Positions 9,576 through 19,157 of a DNA stretch of 64,000 nt are shown here, one piece after another. The DNA comes from Bifidobacterium oedipodis (GTDB lineage: Bacteria; Actinomycetota; Actinomycetes; Actinomycetales; Bifidobacteriaceae): contig NZ_JAAIII010000009.1 of assembly GCF_012932425.1 (NCBI RefSeq), positions 1-64,000 on the forward strand, in the 5' to 3' direction. The position numbers and the translations under genes were made by a program. The stretch's first letter is position 1. The number at the start of each line of letters is the position of its first letter. The notes under the pieces are model-generated. The model did no database searches and was not told the origin of the DNA. It saw nothing but the letters and a program-made list of their open reading frames with translations.

Positions 9576-10487
9576 ATGGCTATGTTCAAACGAGCACCGA
9601 TTGCGGTGCGACGTGAGGAACGCGCGGCGCATATCTTCATGCTTCCCTGGTTCCTCGGCGTGATTTTCATCACCTTGGGACCGATGATCATCTCGATTTT
9701 CCTGTCCCTGACCAAGTACCGTCTCATCGGCGACCCCAAGTTCGTGGGATTGGACAACTACGCCAAAATGCTGACGGACACCCGACTGCTGCAATCCCTC
9801 AAAGTCACCTTCATCTATGTGATCGTGGGTGTGCCGCTGGCTTTGATGCTGGCACTGGCCATCGCCGTGCTGCTCAACAAAGGCGTCTCCGGATTGAGCT
9901 TCTACCGTTCCGTCTACTATCTGCCCTCCCTGTTCGCCGGCTCCGTGGCCATCGGTGTGCTGTGGCGTCAGGTATTCGGCGCGGAAGGCATCATCAACAC
10001 GGTATTCGGCTGGTTCGGCATCGACACCATGGGACACTCGTGGGTGGGCGACCCGAACTCCGCCCTGTGGACACTGATCTTGCTGCACGTGTGGACCTTC
10101 GGCTCCTCAATGATCATCTTCCTGGCCGGTCTTCGCCAGATCCCCCAGGAGCTGTACGAAGCCTCCTCCCTGGATGGCTGTGGCAAGTGGAAGCAGTTCC
10201 TGCACGTCACCGTTCCGATGCTCACCCCAATTATCTTCTTCAACCTAGTGATGGGTATTATCAACAGCTTCCAGAACTTCGCCCAGGCCTTCGTGGTCTC
10301 CGGCGGCTCCGGCGGCCCGGTCGACTCCACACTCGTCTACGCACTGTACCTCTACCAGCAGGCGTTTGGTTCAGCCCGCAACATGGGCTACGCCGCCGCA
10401 CTGGGTTGGCTGCTTGTTCTGATCGTCGGCTTGTTGACCCTGCTCAACTTCGCCCTGTCCAAGAAGTGGGTGCACTATGAAGACTGA
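9576..10487 (+). CDS. Sugar ABC transporter permease (MalF-like)
   Basis: A 303-aa inner-membrane permease with six predicted membrane segments and the cytoplasmic EAA-type loop (QELYEASSLDGCGKWKQF) that docks the shared ATPase. The start at 9576 (MAMFKRAP) has AAGGA 9 nt upstream; an in-frame ATG at 9516 lies within the hairpin and is unlikely. The end overlaps the next permease by 11 bp, so the two are translationally coupled. It works with the binding protein at 8166. Confidence 0.92.
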   Translation: MAMFKRAPIAVRREERAAHIFMLPWFLGVIFITLGPMIISIFLSLTKYRLIGDPKFVGLDNYAKMLTDTRLLQSLKVTFIYVIVGVPLALMLALAIAVLLNKGVSGLSFYRSVYYLPSLFAGSVAIGVLWRQVFGAEGIINTVFGWFGIDTMGHSWVGDPNSALWTLILLHVWTFGSSMIIFLAGLRQIPQELYEASSLDGCGKWKQFLHVTVPMLTPIIFFNLVMGIINSFQNFAQAFVVSGGSGGPVDSTLVYALYLYQQAFGSARNMGYAAALGWLLVLIVGLLTLLNFALSKKWVHYED

Positions 10488-11403
10488 TACTGCCTCCATG
10501 AATTCCGCCACCGCTGCCCTCGCCTCCGGGCACGGCCAGCCGGTCGCCTACAAAAACGGCATGGATCCCGTGCTCAAAGCCCGTCTGGTCGCGGTCGTCA
10601 AGCATGTGCTGCTCATCGCAGTCGGCTTCGTAATGATCTTCCCGCTGCTGTGGATGGTGTCCAGCTCGCTGAAAGATGACGCGAACATCTTCCGCAACAT
10701 CAGCTTGATCCCCTCCGACTGGGATTGGGCCAACTACAGCGAAGGCTGGAACGCCCAGGCCTATCCGTTCAGCCGTTATCTCTTGAACTCGCTAATCATC
10801 ACCGTCGGCGCGATCATCGGCAACATCTTCACCTGCTCGCTGGCCGCCTACGGTTTCACCCGCCTGAAGTGGCGTGGCCAAGGCATTGCGTTCGGCTACA
10901 TGCTTATGACCCTGATGATGCCGATTTACGTGATGATCATCCCGCAGTACATCATCTGGTCCAAACTGGGCTTCCTGAACACCTTCGTCCCGCTGCTCCT
11001 GCCGAAGTTCCTCGCCACCGAACCGTTCCTGACCTTCATGATGGTGCAGTTCTTTCGCGGTATCCCGAAGTCCCTGGACGAAGCGGCCAAAGTCGATGGT
11101 GCCGGCCCGTTCCGCATCTACGCGCAGATCATCATGCCCAATGTGCTGCCATCCCTGGCCACCACCGGCATCTTCTCCTTCATCTGGACGTGGAACGACT
11201 TCTTCACCCAGCTGCTGTATCTGACCAAGCCGCAGAACCTGACCGTTGCAGTCGCCCTGCGTAACTTCGCCGACGCAACTTCCGGCACCAACTGGGGACC
11301 GTTGTTCGCCATGAGCACGATTTCGCTGATCCCGGTGTTCGTCGTGTTCCTCTTCGGTCAGCGATTCCTGATCGAAGGATCGGCCACCACTGGTCTGAAA
11401 TAA
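10477..11403 (+). CDS. Sugar ABC transporter permease (MalG-like)
   Basis: A 308-aa second permease half. About 45 hydrophilic N-terminal residues precede six membrane segments, with the EAA loop DEAAKVDGAGPFRIYAQII near residue 205. The start overlaps the upstream permease. It is the last gene of the importer operon; a strong hairpin follows at 11434. Confidence 0.92.
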   Translation: MKTDTASMNSATAALASGHGQPVAYKNGMDPVLKARLVAVVKHVLLIAVGFVMIFPLLWMVSSSLKDDANIFRNISLIPSDWDWANYSEGWNAQAYPFSRYLLNSLIITVGAIIGNIFTCSLAAYGFTRLKWRGQGIAFGYMLMTLMMPIYVMIIPQYIIWSKLGFLNTFVPLLLPKFLATEPFLTFMMVQFFRGIPKSLDEAAKVDGAGPFRIYAQIIMPNVLPSLATTGIFSFIWTWNDFFTQLLYLTKPQNLTVAVALRNFADATSGTNWGPLFAMSTISLIPVFVVFLFGQRFLIEGSATTGLK

Positions 11404-11433
11404 CCTATGTGCGCCTATGCGGCCCCTGAGGAT

Positions 11434-11476
11434 GCGGCCGGCGTCCATATCTGTACATCAGATTGACGCCGGCCGC
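11434..11476 (+). terminator. Hairpin terminator candidate after permease genes
   Basis: Perfect 12-bp GC-rich inverted repeat (GCGGCCGGCGTC / GACGCCGGCCGC), 19-nt loop, between the second permease and the next LacI gene. No T-run, so termination strength is uncertain. Confidence 0.6.
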
Positions 11477-11518
11477 GTGCGTCCGGGCGTCGTTATCGGC
11501 AAGGAAAGGATCGACATC

Positions 11519-12556
11519 ATGAGCGGCATCACAATGACGGATATCGCCAACGAACTCGGATTATCCGTATCCACGGTGTCCCGCGCGCTCAACGGTGGCC
11601 AAGTCCGCAATTCCACACGATCGGCCGTTCTCGACTATGCTGCGCGCAACGCGTATGACAAAATTCCCACCGCAGTGGTAGCGAAGTCAACCCACAGCCA
11701 GCGAAAGCAGGAACGTCTGTCCATTGGCGTTTTGGTCACCGATTTGGGCGGTTACTATTTCAATGATTTGCTGGCTGGCATTTTCTCCTATGCCAATGCT
11801 TCAGGATTTGACGTATTTATCAGCGACATCGATGGAGTGGCCGGGCGTGATGATGCTCTGATCGCTCTACGCAATCGCAGTGACGGTCTGATTGTGGTGT
11901 CGTCGCGGTGGAGTGAACAGGAACTGGCGGCAACATTCGACCCGAACACCACGGTGCTGGTCAGCCGCACCTGCGACGGTTTCTCGTCCGCGATTGTCGA
12001 TGATGAGTCCGGTATTGAGCAGTGCGTCTGTCACTTGGCCTCGTTTGGCCATCGTCGTATCGCTTATCTGGGTGCGTTCGAGCATTCCTTCACCAACCGC
12101 AGGAGGCGTGAAAGCTTCGAACGTGCCGTGCAGCGCTACAATCTCGAAGGTGTGGTTTTGGGGCCGTTCGAACCGCTGCATACCGGAGGGGTCAATGCCG
12201 CCGACGAGCTGTTGCTGGACGCTGATGTCACTGGGGTGGTGGCGTTCAACGATTTGATGGCGGCCGGAGTGCTGGGACGTTTGATGGAACGCGGTAAACG
12301 AGTTCCTGAAGACATCAGCGTTATTGGTGTTGACGATTCCGTGCTTGCCTCGTCCATGCGCCCCGCACTGACCTCCGTATCTATCCGGCACGAGCGGTTG
12401 GGAACAGCCGCCGTACGACTGCTGACGCAGCGCTTGAGGGGCGCGCGCAGTGAACGCGGTAGTCAACCGAAGTGCGTCGTGGTGCCCGAAATACTGATGG
12501 TGCGCGGTTCGACGGGGGCGGCACCGTCTGCGCTGACCTCGTCAAACATCCTTTGA
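11519..12556 (+). CDS. LacI-family transcriptional regulator (second)
   Basis: A 345-aa regulator. The HTH is at the N-terminus (MTDIANELGLSVSTVSRALN), then the sugar-binding domain (LSIGVLVTDLGGYYFNDLL, VLVSRTCDGF, GHRRIAYLGAF, ISVIGVDDSVLASSMRPALT). The start at 11519 is preceded by AAGGAAAGGA; the frame is open 34 codons further upstream without a ribosome site. It lies directly before the GH115-like gene and may control that gene and the big secreted enzyme, while the first LacI controls the importer. Having two LacI genes in 5 kb suggests two inducers for one glycan. Confidence 0.92.
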   Translation: MSGITMTDIANELGLSVSTVSRALNGGQVRNSTRSAVLDYAARNAYDKIPTAVVAKSTHSQRKQERLSIGVLVTDLGGYYFNDLLAGIFSYANASGFDVFISDIDGVAGRDDALIALRNRSDGLIVVSSRWSEQELAATFDPNTTVLVSRTCDGFSSAIVDDESGIEQCVCHLASFGHRRIAYLGAFEHSFTNRRRRESFERAVQRYNLEGVVLGPFEPLHTGGVNAADELLLDADVTGVVAFNDLMAAGVLGRLMERGKRVPEDISVIGVDDSVLASSMRPALTSVSIRHERLGTAAVRLLTQRLRGARSERGSQPKCVVVPEILMVRGSTGAAPSALTSSNIL

Positions 12557-12571
12557 ATCTTGTGGCCGATT

Positions 12572-12604
12572 GATCGTCTTTTGATCGTCTTTTGACCGTC
12601 TTGG
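12572..12604 (+). repeat. Three tandem 11-bp repeats
   Basis: GATCGTCTTTT, GATCGTCTTTT and GACCGTCTTGG stand head to tail just before the ribosome site of the GH115-like gene. They could be a protein-binding site or a slippage-prone spacer. Confidence 0.55.
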
Positions 12605-12620
12605 AAAGCAGGAATGGCAT

Positions 12621-14684
12621 ATGAACATTGTGCTGAACCACTCAACCACCGTCATCGTCCCTAACGATGCGCCGGCTTCCGTGCAATACGCGGTTGAGGA
12701 TATTCAACGTGATCTTGCCAACGTATTCGGTTCGTGCGATTGCGGCAGTGCGGCGAATTTCACCGCCGGGGCAACTATCCGTCTTAAGCATGAGGAACTG
12801 CCGGCCGAACGGTATCGTGTGCATGTCGCAGACGGTGATTTGGTGGTTGAGGCCGGCGACGACCTTGGCTGGGTCTATGGCTTGTATGCCATCAGCCGTG
12901 AATTGCTGGGAGTGAAGGATCTGTGGTTCTGGAACGACCAACATATCGAGCCTATTGATTCGATCACTGTGCCCGATGCCACGGTGCTGGAACCGAAGGC
13001 CGGCGGCGACGCGGTGCGATACAAGGGATTCTTCGTCAACGACGAGGTGCTGCTTGAGGATTGGTCAGTGAACAACGATCCTAACTTGCCATGGCGGCGC
13101 GTGTTCGAGACGATTCTGCGCCTTGGTGGCAACACGGTGATTCCCGGATCCGGGCAGCGAGGCGAGTCGCATCTGGCGATGGCCAGAGCGATGGGGCTAT
13201 ATATTAATCAGCATCATGCGACACCGCTGGGTGCCACAATGTTCAGCGAAGCATACCCCGGCGTGCGGGCCCGCTGGCCTGAAGAGCAGGAACGGTTCGA
13301 AGCGCTGTGGCGTGAAGCCATCGAAGCGGGGCATGACGGCCGCACCATATGGACGCTTGGCTTCCGCGGTCAGGGTGATTCGCCGTTTTGGGCGGCCGAT
13401 CCGCGGTATGACACCGATGAATCGCGCGGACAGGTGATGAGCGAAGTGATTCGCCGCCAGTATGAGCTGGTGCGTGAGGCCAATCCTGAAGCACCCTGCA
13501 GCGTGTACTTGTATGGCGAAGCAATGGATTTGTATCGCAAGGGACTGTTGCACTTCCCTGATGATGTGATTAAAATCTGGTCGGATAACGGTTTCGGCCG
13601 TATGGTGTCGCGGCGGCAAGGCAATTGGAATCCGCGCATCGACGCCATGCCCTCGGCTGCGGATTCCGGTCGCAATGGCATCTACTATCACGCAAGCTTC
13701 TATGATCTGCAGGCCGCGAACCATATCACCCCGCTATGCGTTGATCCCCGTCATATCGTCGATGAGCTGCAGTCGGTGCTGAACAACGGCGGCAATGACC
13801 TGTGGATTATCAACTCGTCGAATGTCAAACCACATGCGTTCATGCTGGATCTCATCGCTCGAATGTGGCGCGACGGACAGGTGGATGTCGACGCATTCGA
13901 ACGGGAATATGCGGCCGCATATTACGGCGATGCCGCAGTAGATACGTGCGTTGCCGGCATCGAAGGCTACCGGAAAGAGTCAATCGCCTACGGTCCTGCA
14001 TGGGACGACCGCGCGGGCGAACAATTCCTCAACCATGTGCCGCGCATGCTGGCGGTGCAATTCATGCGCGACCGTGCCGCTGCAGACTCGGAGCTGCGTT
14101 GGATGTGCGAAGCCGGGCATATTGAGGCGACGAGCTTGGCCGATCAGGTGCGATACTATGCGTCGCTGGTTGAACCGGCTGCGGAACGATACCGTCGTCT
14201 CTCCTGCCAATTGGAAGCCTCGACGGCTGCTCTGGAAGCCGACCATCCGCGTGCCGCGCGACTACTGCGCGATTCAATCCTGCTGCATATCACCGTATAT
14301 CGGCATTGCTCAGCCGGCGCGGCAAGCCTGTGCCGTGCGCTACTGGCTGGTTTCGAAGGCGATTGGCAGCATGCGTTCTACTATGCCGGCTTAGCCCGTG
14401 AATCGTTCCTGGCCGCGAATGCAGCAATGCGTTCACGTGAGCACGGCAAATGGCGCAACTTCTGGCGCAACGATTGCCTGACGGATGTCAAACAGACCGC
14501 GATGGTATGCGAGGCGCTGATGGGGCAGCTGCGTGCCATCGGAGACGGCCCCCACTATTACCAGTGGAAGCGTGACTTCCTCTATCCCGAGTGGGAAAAG
14601 GACGTCATGGTCATTATGAACATGGAAAACCACGAAAGCGATCAGGAGATTTTCGAAGCCATGAAAACCGCATGGCAGGAATAA
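12621..14684 (+). CDS. GH115-like alpha-glucuronidase, intracellular
   Basis: Predicted to remove (4-O-methyl-)glucuronic acid from imported oligosaccharides. The order of conserved blocks follows GH115: an N-terminal beta/alpha domain with VVEAGDDLGWVYGLYAIS and LWFWND; then VRYKGFFVNDE, the barrel start with a Gly/Asn-rich LGGNTVIPG, YLYGEAMDLY, and PDDVIKIWSDNGFG; then a helical C-terminal part. At 687 aa it is shorter than most GH115 proteins because the C-terminal beta domain is missing. No signal peptide, so it is cytoplasmic. The start has a GGAAAGCAGG site upstream. With GH43_24 and a surface GH, a GlcA-decorated type II arabinogalactan is a consistent target; xylan is an alternative. 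Confidence 0.75.
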   Translation: MNIVLNHSTTVIVPNDAPASVQYAVEDIQRDLANVFGSCDCGSAANFTAGATIRLKHEELPAERYRVHVADGDLVVEAGDDLGWVYGLYAISRELLGVKDLWFWNDQHIEPIDSITVPDATVLEPKAGGDAVRYKGFFVNDEVLLEDWSVNNDPNLPWRRVFETILRLGGNTVIPGSGQRGESHLAMARAMGLYINQHHATPLGATMFSEAYPGVRARWPEEQERFEALWREAIEAGHDGRTIWTLGFRGQGDSPFWAADPRYDTDESRGQVMSEVIRRQYELVREANPEAPCSVYLYGEAMDLYRKGLLHFPDDVIKIWSDNGFGRMVSRRQGNWNPRIDAMPSAADSGRNGIYYHASFYDLQAANHITPLCVDPRHIVDELQSVLNNGGNDLWIINSSNVKPHAFMLDLIARMWRDGQVDVDAFEREYAAAYYGDAAVDTCVAGIEGYRKESIAYGPAWDDRAGEQFLNHVPRMLAVQFMRDRAAADSELRWMCEAGHIEATSLADQVRYYASLVEPAAERYRRLSCQLEASTAALEADHPRAARLLRDSILLHITVYRHCSAGAASLCRALLAGFEGDWQHAFYYAGLARESFLAANAAMRSREHGKWRNFWRNDCLTDVKQTAMVCEALMGQLRAIGDGPHYYQWKRDFLYPEWEKDVMVIMNMENHESDQEIFEAMKTAWQE

Positions 14685-14786
14685 CAAAGAATAACAAAAA
14701 ACAAGCTGTGCGTGGACGGTTCATCTGTGCGGATGTCAGCCGGAATCGCGCGATAGGAATACACCGATAAACATAAAGGAGTGCAT

Positions 14787-17700
14787 ATGGTGTTTTCAAT
14801 GTATCCCCATGGCGTGAAACGCGCGAGGTCGCGCGGCAGAACCAAACTGTTGGGCGCTGCTTTCATTGCATTATCCATGGGACTGGCGTCGTTAGCTGCA
14901 GTGCCGTCCGCGTCTGCTGCGCAGACGCCCCATTCCCAAGTGGTATATGCCTCTCAGGGCAGCGGCTATGACAAAGATCAGGTGTTGCTTGTTGATGGCC
15001 AGCCATACTGGTACAACGGCATTCAGCTTCGTGCGGACAAATTGCTGACGCAGATCGGCTATCGCGTGGATGTGCCCCTGTCCGAAAACGATCCTTCCGA
15101 TCCGAACAAACGCAGTTTGGAAGCGATTTTCAAGCAGGTTGCCGAAGACGGCTACAACACGGTGAATGTGCAAATCCTGTGGTCCGACCTGCAGAAGGAC
15201 ATCGTTACCGAGGCCGAGCAGACTCAATCGGCCACCCTTGCCGCCGATGGCTCCGCCGCCGACCTCGACCGATTCCAAACCAGTTGGGTCGAGGGGGATT
15301 CCTCACAACAGCAGGTGGGGTTCCTGAAATTCGATATTCCCCAAACCGTGGGCAATGTGGATGGTTCCAAGATTCGCGTGTACGTGAACAGCTATGACGA
15401 CCGTCAGACCGAGTTCGGCCAAACCCAAGGCATGTACTACACGCATGGACTCAATGTGTATACGATTGATGATGCCTCCGACGCCCAAGATATGACTTTC
15501 GACAAAGCCTTCGGTCAAGGTGCAACCTACGACGGCACCGAGATCACCACTGCGCAGGGCGACGTCATTCAGCCGACCAGCACCCTGGCCAAATGGGATC
15601 AGATCAAACGCACGTATTTCTACGACATCGATGTGACCGACGCCGTGGCGCAAGCGCGTGCCGAAGGACGGACCAGCGTCAGCTTCGCGCTCGCCTCATC
15701 CACCGATCCGACTCGTGAGGATAAGGCGGATGTCGCAGCCGAGACGATCTCCTTCGACACTGCAAGCTCCACCCGAGATGACGGAGATGAAGGAGTGTCC
15801 GGCCGCAACACGAATTGGCTGACCCAGCCACTGCGTCCGCGCCTGTTCTTCTCCGACGCGAGTCTGGACAGCATTGATTGGACGTATTATGACACGCTGC
15901 TCGGCTACGCCACCAAATACGGTTTGAAGTTCGAAGTCATCTGGTTCGGATCTGACTCCACTGGCTTGGCCTCCGATTTCCGTGTGCCTTTCTACGTGTT
16001 CCACAACTATCAGATGACCACGGTCGACCAGGACTCGAGCATGGTCAATTACAACGGATCCTTGGGCACGCCGCTGTTCCAGAAAAAGATCGGTGACCCC
16101 AACCAGATGTATGTGTTCCTCGGCGATCGCGCCGACAGCGCACTGATGGAGAAGGAAGGCGATATGCTCGCCGCGATCTGCGACCACACCGCCACATTGC
16201 CGAATGCGGACACATTGATCGGTATCCAGACCCAGAACGAACCATACAATGGTTCGCTCAACGGCAGCCCGATCAAATCAGTAAACAACAATGACGGCTT
16301 GGCGACCGCATCGTTCTCCCGATCCCCGGTTTCTCTGGCCCTGCGCGATAAGTGGCGTAACGAAGGCGATGCCGACCATGGCGGCTATAAGGTATCCACC
16401 GACTCCGAATTCCGCACATACGAAGTGTGGTACTACAACGACTATCTCGGCAAGCGCGTGAAGAACAGTTCGTTGTCGGTATGGACGCGTGTGAACCATC
16501 AGCTTGGTGCGCCTACATATCTGGTGGATATCAACGAAAAGATGCGTTCCAACGGCGTGGGCACCAATCTCGATTTCGTTGGATTGGATACCTATGGCCC
16601 CGGTCCCTCGGAAATGTACAAGATTGGCCACGGCGGATTCTGGTTCAATGTCGACAAGGGCGACAATCTCCCCGTCGTCATGGAGGACGGCATGAACACC
16701 ACGAATGCGGCGGAGAAGAAATTCGCCACAATCGCCGGAGGTGCTTTACACAATGGTTATAACGCCTGCTCGTTCGATGGCGATGCGTTGTATGATTCGT
16801 TCAACACCGCCGAGCCCTGTGGCCGCACGGAACGTCCCGCCGATGCGAAAACGGGCAGCGGCACCGCCGGTGCGATGACGTTCGCGGAGAAAATCTCACG
16901 TGTGAGCGTCGTCAACCACCTATACAACAAAGTCGGTTATGACCTGGCCACGCGCAATGCGGACGCTGCCGGCGGCTCAACGCTCACCTTCCTCAATCCC
17001 ACAGGGTCCACAAGCGGGGGAGGCGCGGCGAACGCCCAAGTTCGTTCCGTTGACATCTCCTACAACGTCGTTTCGGGAGGAACATATGGGACCGCGTCGC
17101 GCGGCTTCGTAATCGAACGTGCCAACAACGAAATTGCACTGGGCTCTACGGAGACATCCACGTTCCGGCTATCCGGACTTGCGGGGAAAACCGCCAGCGT
17201 GGAACTCGGATCCTATGATGCGGATGCGGGCGACGACGACATCACCAACGGAAACGGCAAAACGGACAACGAATGGGTGAAGGAATCGGATGCCGAAGTC
17301 ACGCAAGACGGTGACGATCTTATCGTCACCGTACCGGCAGGCGATGTGGCGAGGGTTGTGACCACCGAACGCATTCCGGAAGCGGGACCCACCACTCGAT
17401 TTGAGGCGGAAAGCTCCAAAATCGACAGCACTGATGCCATCGAACGCTACGACGATGGCGCATCCGGAGGCAAATGGGACAAGCATATGGCCAATGCCGA
17501 AGGAGACTACATCCGGTATCAGTTCACTGTGCCTGCCGATGGTACTTACGATCTTGCGACCATGTTCCGTAAGGGTGCCGACCGCGCGATAGTGGATGTC
17601 TTCATCGACGATGTGAAAGTGGGAAGCCATGATCTCTATTCGTCAGGTGCCGCGTGGAACAAGGAGACGATTCGGTCCATCGAACTCACTGCTGGCGAGC

Positions 17701-18956
17701 ATACGGTCAAGTACCAGGTGTCCGGACGCAATGACAGCAGCACGGGATACATCACCGGCATCGATTATTTCGAACTCGTCGGAGAGCCATTCAGTTGCCC
17801 GAGCGGCGATGACACGACCGTACTGATGTGCGAGACCTTCGACCAGCAGACCGACCCCATCAACCTTGGATTTGACGCCGGTGCCGCAATCTCCGGCGGA
17901 AAACTCACCGTCACACGGTCGATGGGAGACAAAACCTATGCATCCACGGCGTTCTCCGATCTCATAGCAGCTCAGAAGAGCGTGGATATCTCCTTCGACT
18001 ACGCCACACAAGTCGGCGATGCCGGCAAGGTGTCGTTGGAATTCCACGACTCGGATGGACGCCTCGTTTTCGCGATCCTGTCGTCCGATAAGAGCAGCGG
18101 AGACCAGTTGCGCTACTCCGTGGTTGCAAAGGCGGATGCAGGCGCTGATGGTTCCGGCGTTGCCGGCGATGCCGAACCTACGTGGACGGTCGCCGGCGAA
18201 TTGGACAAGAACACAACCTACGCGGTATCGGTGCATTTGGATTTCGCCAAGCAAACGGCGGATATCTCCATCAGCGGCGGTTCGGTTGACGTTCATGCGA
18301 CGGGGCTGTCCATCACCGCGAAGAATCTGGCGAAGCTGTACGCGGTGAACTATTACACCGCAGGAGTCAGCGGCGATCAGACGATTGACAATCTGGTGGT
18401 GTCCACTTCGGATCTGGTAACGATTGTCGACCGCACTGCGCTGAGTGAAGCTCTCGCGGCGGCGGAAGCATTGAACAAGTCCGATTACACCGAGGAATCG
18501 TGGAACGCGCTGGATGAGGCGGTTGCTGCAGGACGCGTCGTACTTGCTATGGATGAGCGTGAACTGACGCAGGATATGGTGCAGTCCGCGGCTGATGCGG
18601 TGTATGCAGCCATCGATGCGCTGGAGAAGCGTTCCGATCCCACGGATCCCACGGATCCGACCGATCCGACCGATCCGACGGATCCCACCGATCCGACGGA
18701 TCCCACCGATCCGACTGACCCGACCGATCCCACCGATCCGACTGACCCGACCGATCCCACCGACCCGGTGAATCCGACCGACCCGAGTAAACCTGGATCT
18801 ACTGATGAGGTTCAGGGCGGTGATAAGGATTCGACGGCCAGCGGCAAACATGGCGTCGCCAATACTGGCGCTGCTGTTGCAATCATCGCTGTAATCAGTA
18901 TGTCGCTATGCGTCATTGGTATATGCGTGCGTTGTGCAGCTAGGTATCGTCGCTAG
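14787..18956 (+). CDS. Large secreted, wall-associated clan GH-A glycosidase with carbohydrate-binding domains
   Basis: 1389 aa, multi-domain. Residues 1-~44 are a Sec signal peptide with a twin-Arg-free n-region and an AxA-type end (ASAAQ). A (beta/alpha)8 barrel begins at ~55 (LVDGQPYWYNGIQLRAD). It is interrupted at ~160-350 by an inserted beta-sandwich resembling DNRLRE/CBM96 (QQVGFLKFDIP) and resumes with YGLKFEVIWFGS. Likely catalytic acids are Glu485 (QTQNEP, acid/base) and Glu633 (VVMEDG, nucleophile). A CBM6/35-like domain (~869-1001), a second beta-sandwich (~1005-1210), a FIVAR-like helical domain (~1215-1280), a DPT repeat linker (1284-1325) and a C-terminal TM with basic tail follow. 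The sorting motif is degenerate (VANTG). The ATG at 14787 follows AAAGGAG. GH family not assigned; it resembles GH42/GH35/DUF4978-like barrels. Confidence 0.8.
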   Translation: MVFSMYPHGVKRARSRGRTKLLGAAFIALSMGLASLAAVPSASAAQTPHSQVVYASQGSGYDKDQVLLVDGQPYWYNGIQLRADKLLTQIGYRVDVPLSENDPSDPNKRSLEAIFKQVAEDGYNTVNVQILWSDLQKDIVTEAEQTQSATLAADGSAADLDRFQTSWVEGDSSQQQVGFLKFDIPQTVGNVDGSKIRVYVNSYDDRQTEFGQTQGMYYTHGLNVYTIDDASDAQDMTFDKAFGQGATYDGTEITTAQGDVIQPTSTLAKWDQIKRTYFYDIDVTDAVAQARAEGRTSVSFALASSTDPTREDKADVAAETISFDTASSTRDDGDEGVSGRNTNWLTQPLRPRLFFSDASLDSIDWTYYDTLLGYATKYGLKFEVIWFGSDSTGLASDFRVPFYVFHNYQMTTVDQDSSMVNYNGSLGTPLFQKKIGDPNQMYVFLGDRADSALMEKEGDMLAAICDHTATLPNADTLIGIQTQNEPYNGSLNGSPIKSVNNNDGLATASFSRSPVSLALRDKWRNEGDADHGGYKVSTDSEFRTYEVWYYNDYLGKRVKNSSLSVWTRVNHQLGAPTYLVDINEKMRSNGVGTNLDFVGLDTYGPGPSEMYKIGHGGFWFNVDKGDNLPVVMEDGMNTTNAAEKKFATIAGGALHNGYNACSFDGDALYDSFNTAEPCGRTERPADAKTGSGTAGAMTFAEKISRVSVVNHLYNKVGYDLATRNADAAGGSTLTFLNPTGSTSGGGAANAQVRSVDISYNVVSGGTYGTASRGFVIERANNEIALGSTETSTFRLSGLAGKTASVELGSYDADAGDDDITNGNGKTDNEWVKESDAEVTQDGDDLIVTVPAGDVARVVTTERIPEAGPTTRFEAESSKIDSTDAIERYDDGASGGKWDKHMANAEGDYIRYQFTVPADGTYDLATMFRKGADRAIVDVFIDDVKVGSHDLYSSGAAWNKETIRSIELTAGEHTVKYQVSGRNDSSTGYITGIDYFELVGEPFSCPSGDDTTVLMCETFDQQTDPINLGFDAGAAISGGKLTVTRSMGDKTYASTAFSDLIAAQKSVDISFDYATQVGDAGKVSLEFHDSDGRLVFAILSSDKSSGDQLRYSVVAKADAGADGSGVAGDAEPTWTVAGELDKNTTYAVSVHLDFAKQTADISISGGSVDVHATGLSITAKNLAKLYAVNYYTAGVSGDQTIDNLVVSTSDLVTIVDRTALSEALAAAEALNKSDYTEESWNALDEAVAAGRVVLAMDERELTQDMVQSAADAVYAAIDALEKRSDPTDPTDPTDPTDPTDPTDPTDPTDPTDPTDPTDPTDPTDPTDPVNPTDPSKPGSTDEVQGGDKDSTASGKHGVANTGAAVAIIAVISMSLCVIGICVRCAARYRR
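18636..18788 (+). repeat. Asp-Pro-Thr 9-bp tandem repeat linker
   Basis: Fourteen consecutive 9-bp units encode DPT (18636-18761), followed by degenerate DPV, NPT and DPS. Codons vary between units (GATCCC/GATCCG/GACCCG), so the repeat is fairly old but still prone to length change. It forms the wall-spanning stalk of the enzyme. Confidence 0.95.
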
Positions 18957-18979
18957 TCAGTTCTGACGCTTCATCGCTG

Positions 18980-19020
18980 AGACGGTCGTCATCGTTGCAA
19001 GGACGATGGCGGCCGTCTTA
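18980..19020 (+). terminator. Rho-independent terminator
   Basis: Long hairpin AGACGGTCGTCATCGT / ACGATGGCGGCCGTCT (16 bp, two G-U pairs), 7-nt loop, followed by TATT, 23 nt after the secreted enzyme's stop codon. Confidence 0.8.
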
Positions 19021-19157
19021 TTGGTTTAGACACATGATATGAGAGTTGTATTCACAGGCAATAATCCTGTGCGATAGCCGGCTGCTGCTAGAGTGGACGG
19101 CGGTTTGAGAGCGGATATTGATTGATCCGACAACGTTTTATCGCAAGGACAACAGTT

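Noticed and set aside
8103..10088. Long antisense frame across the importer genes
   Set aside because: Runs against well-supported binding-protein and permease genes; composition is the mirror of their codon bias.
18957..19157. FMN riboswitch before ribF
   Set aside because: Only a terminator hairpin and a short leader are present; none of the conserved FMN-aptamer segments are visible.
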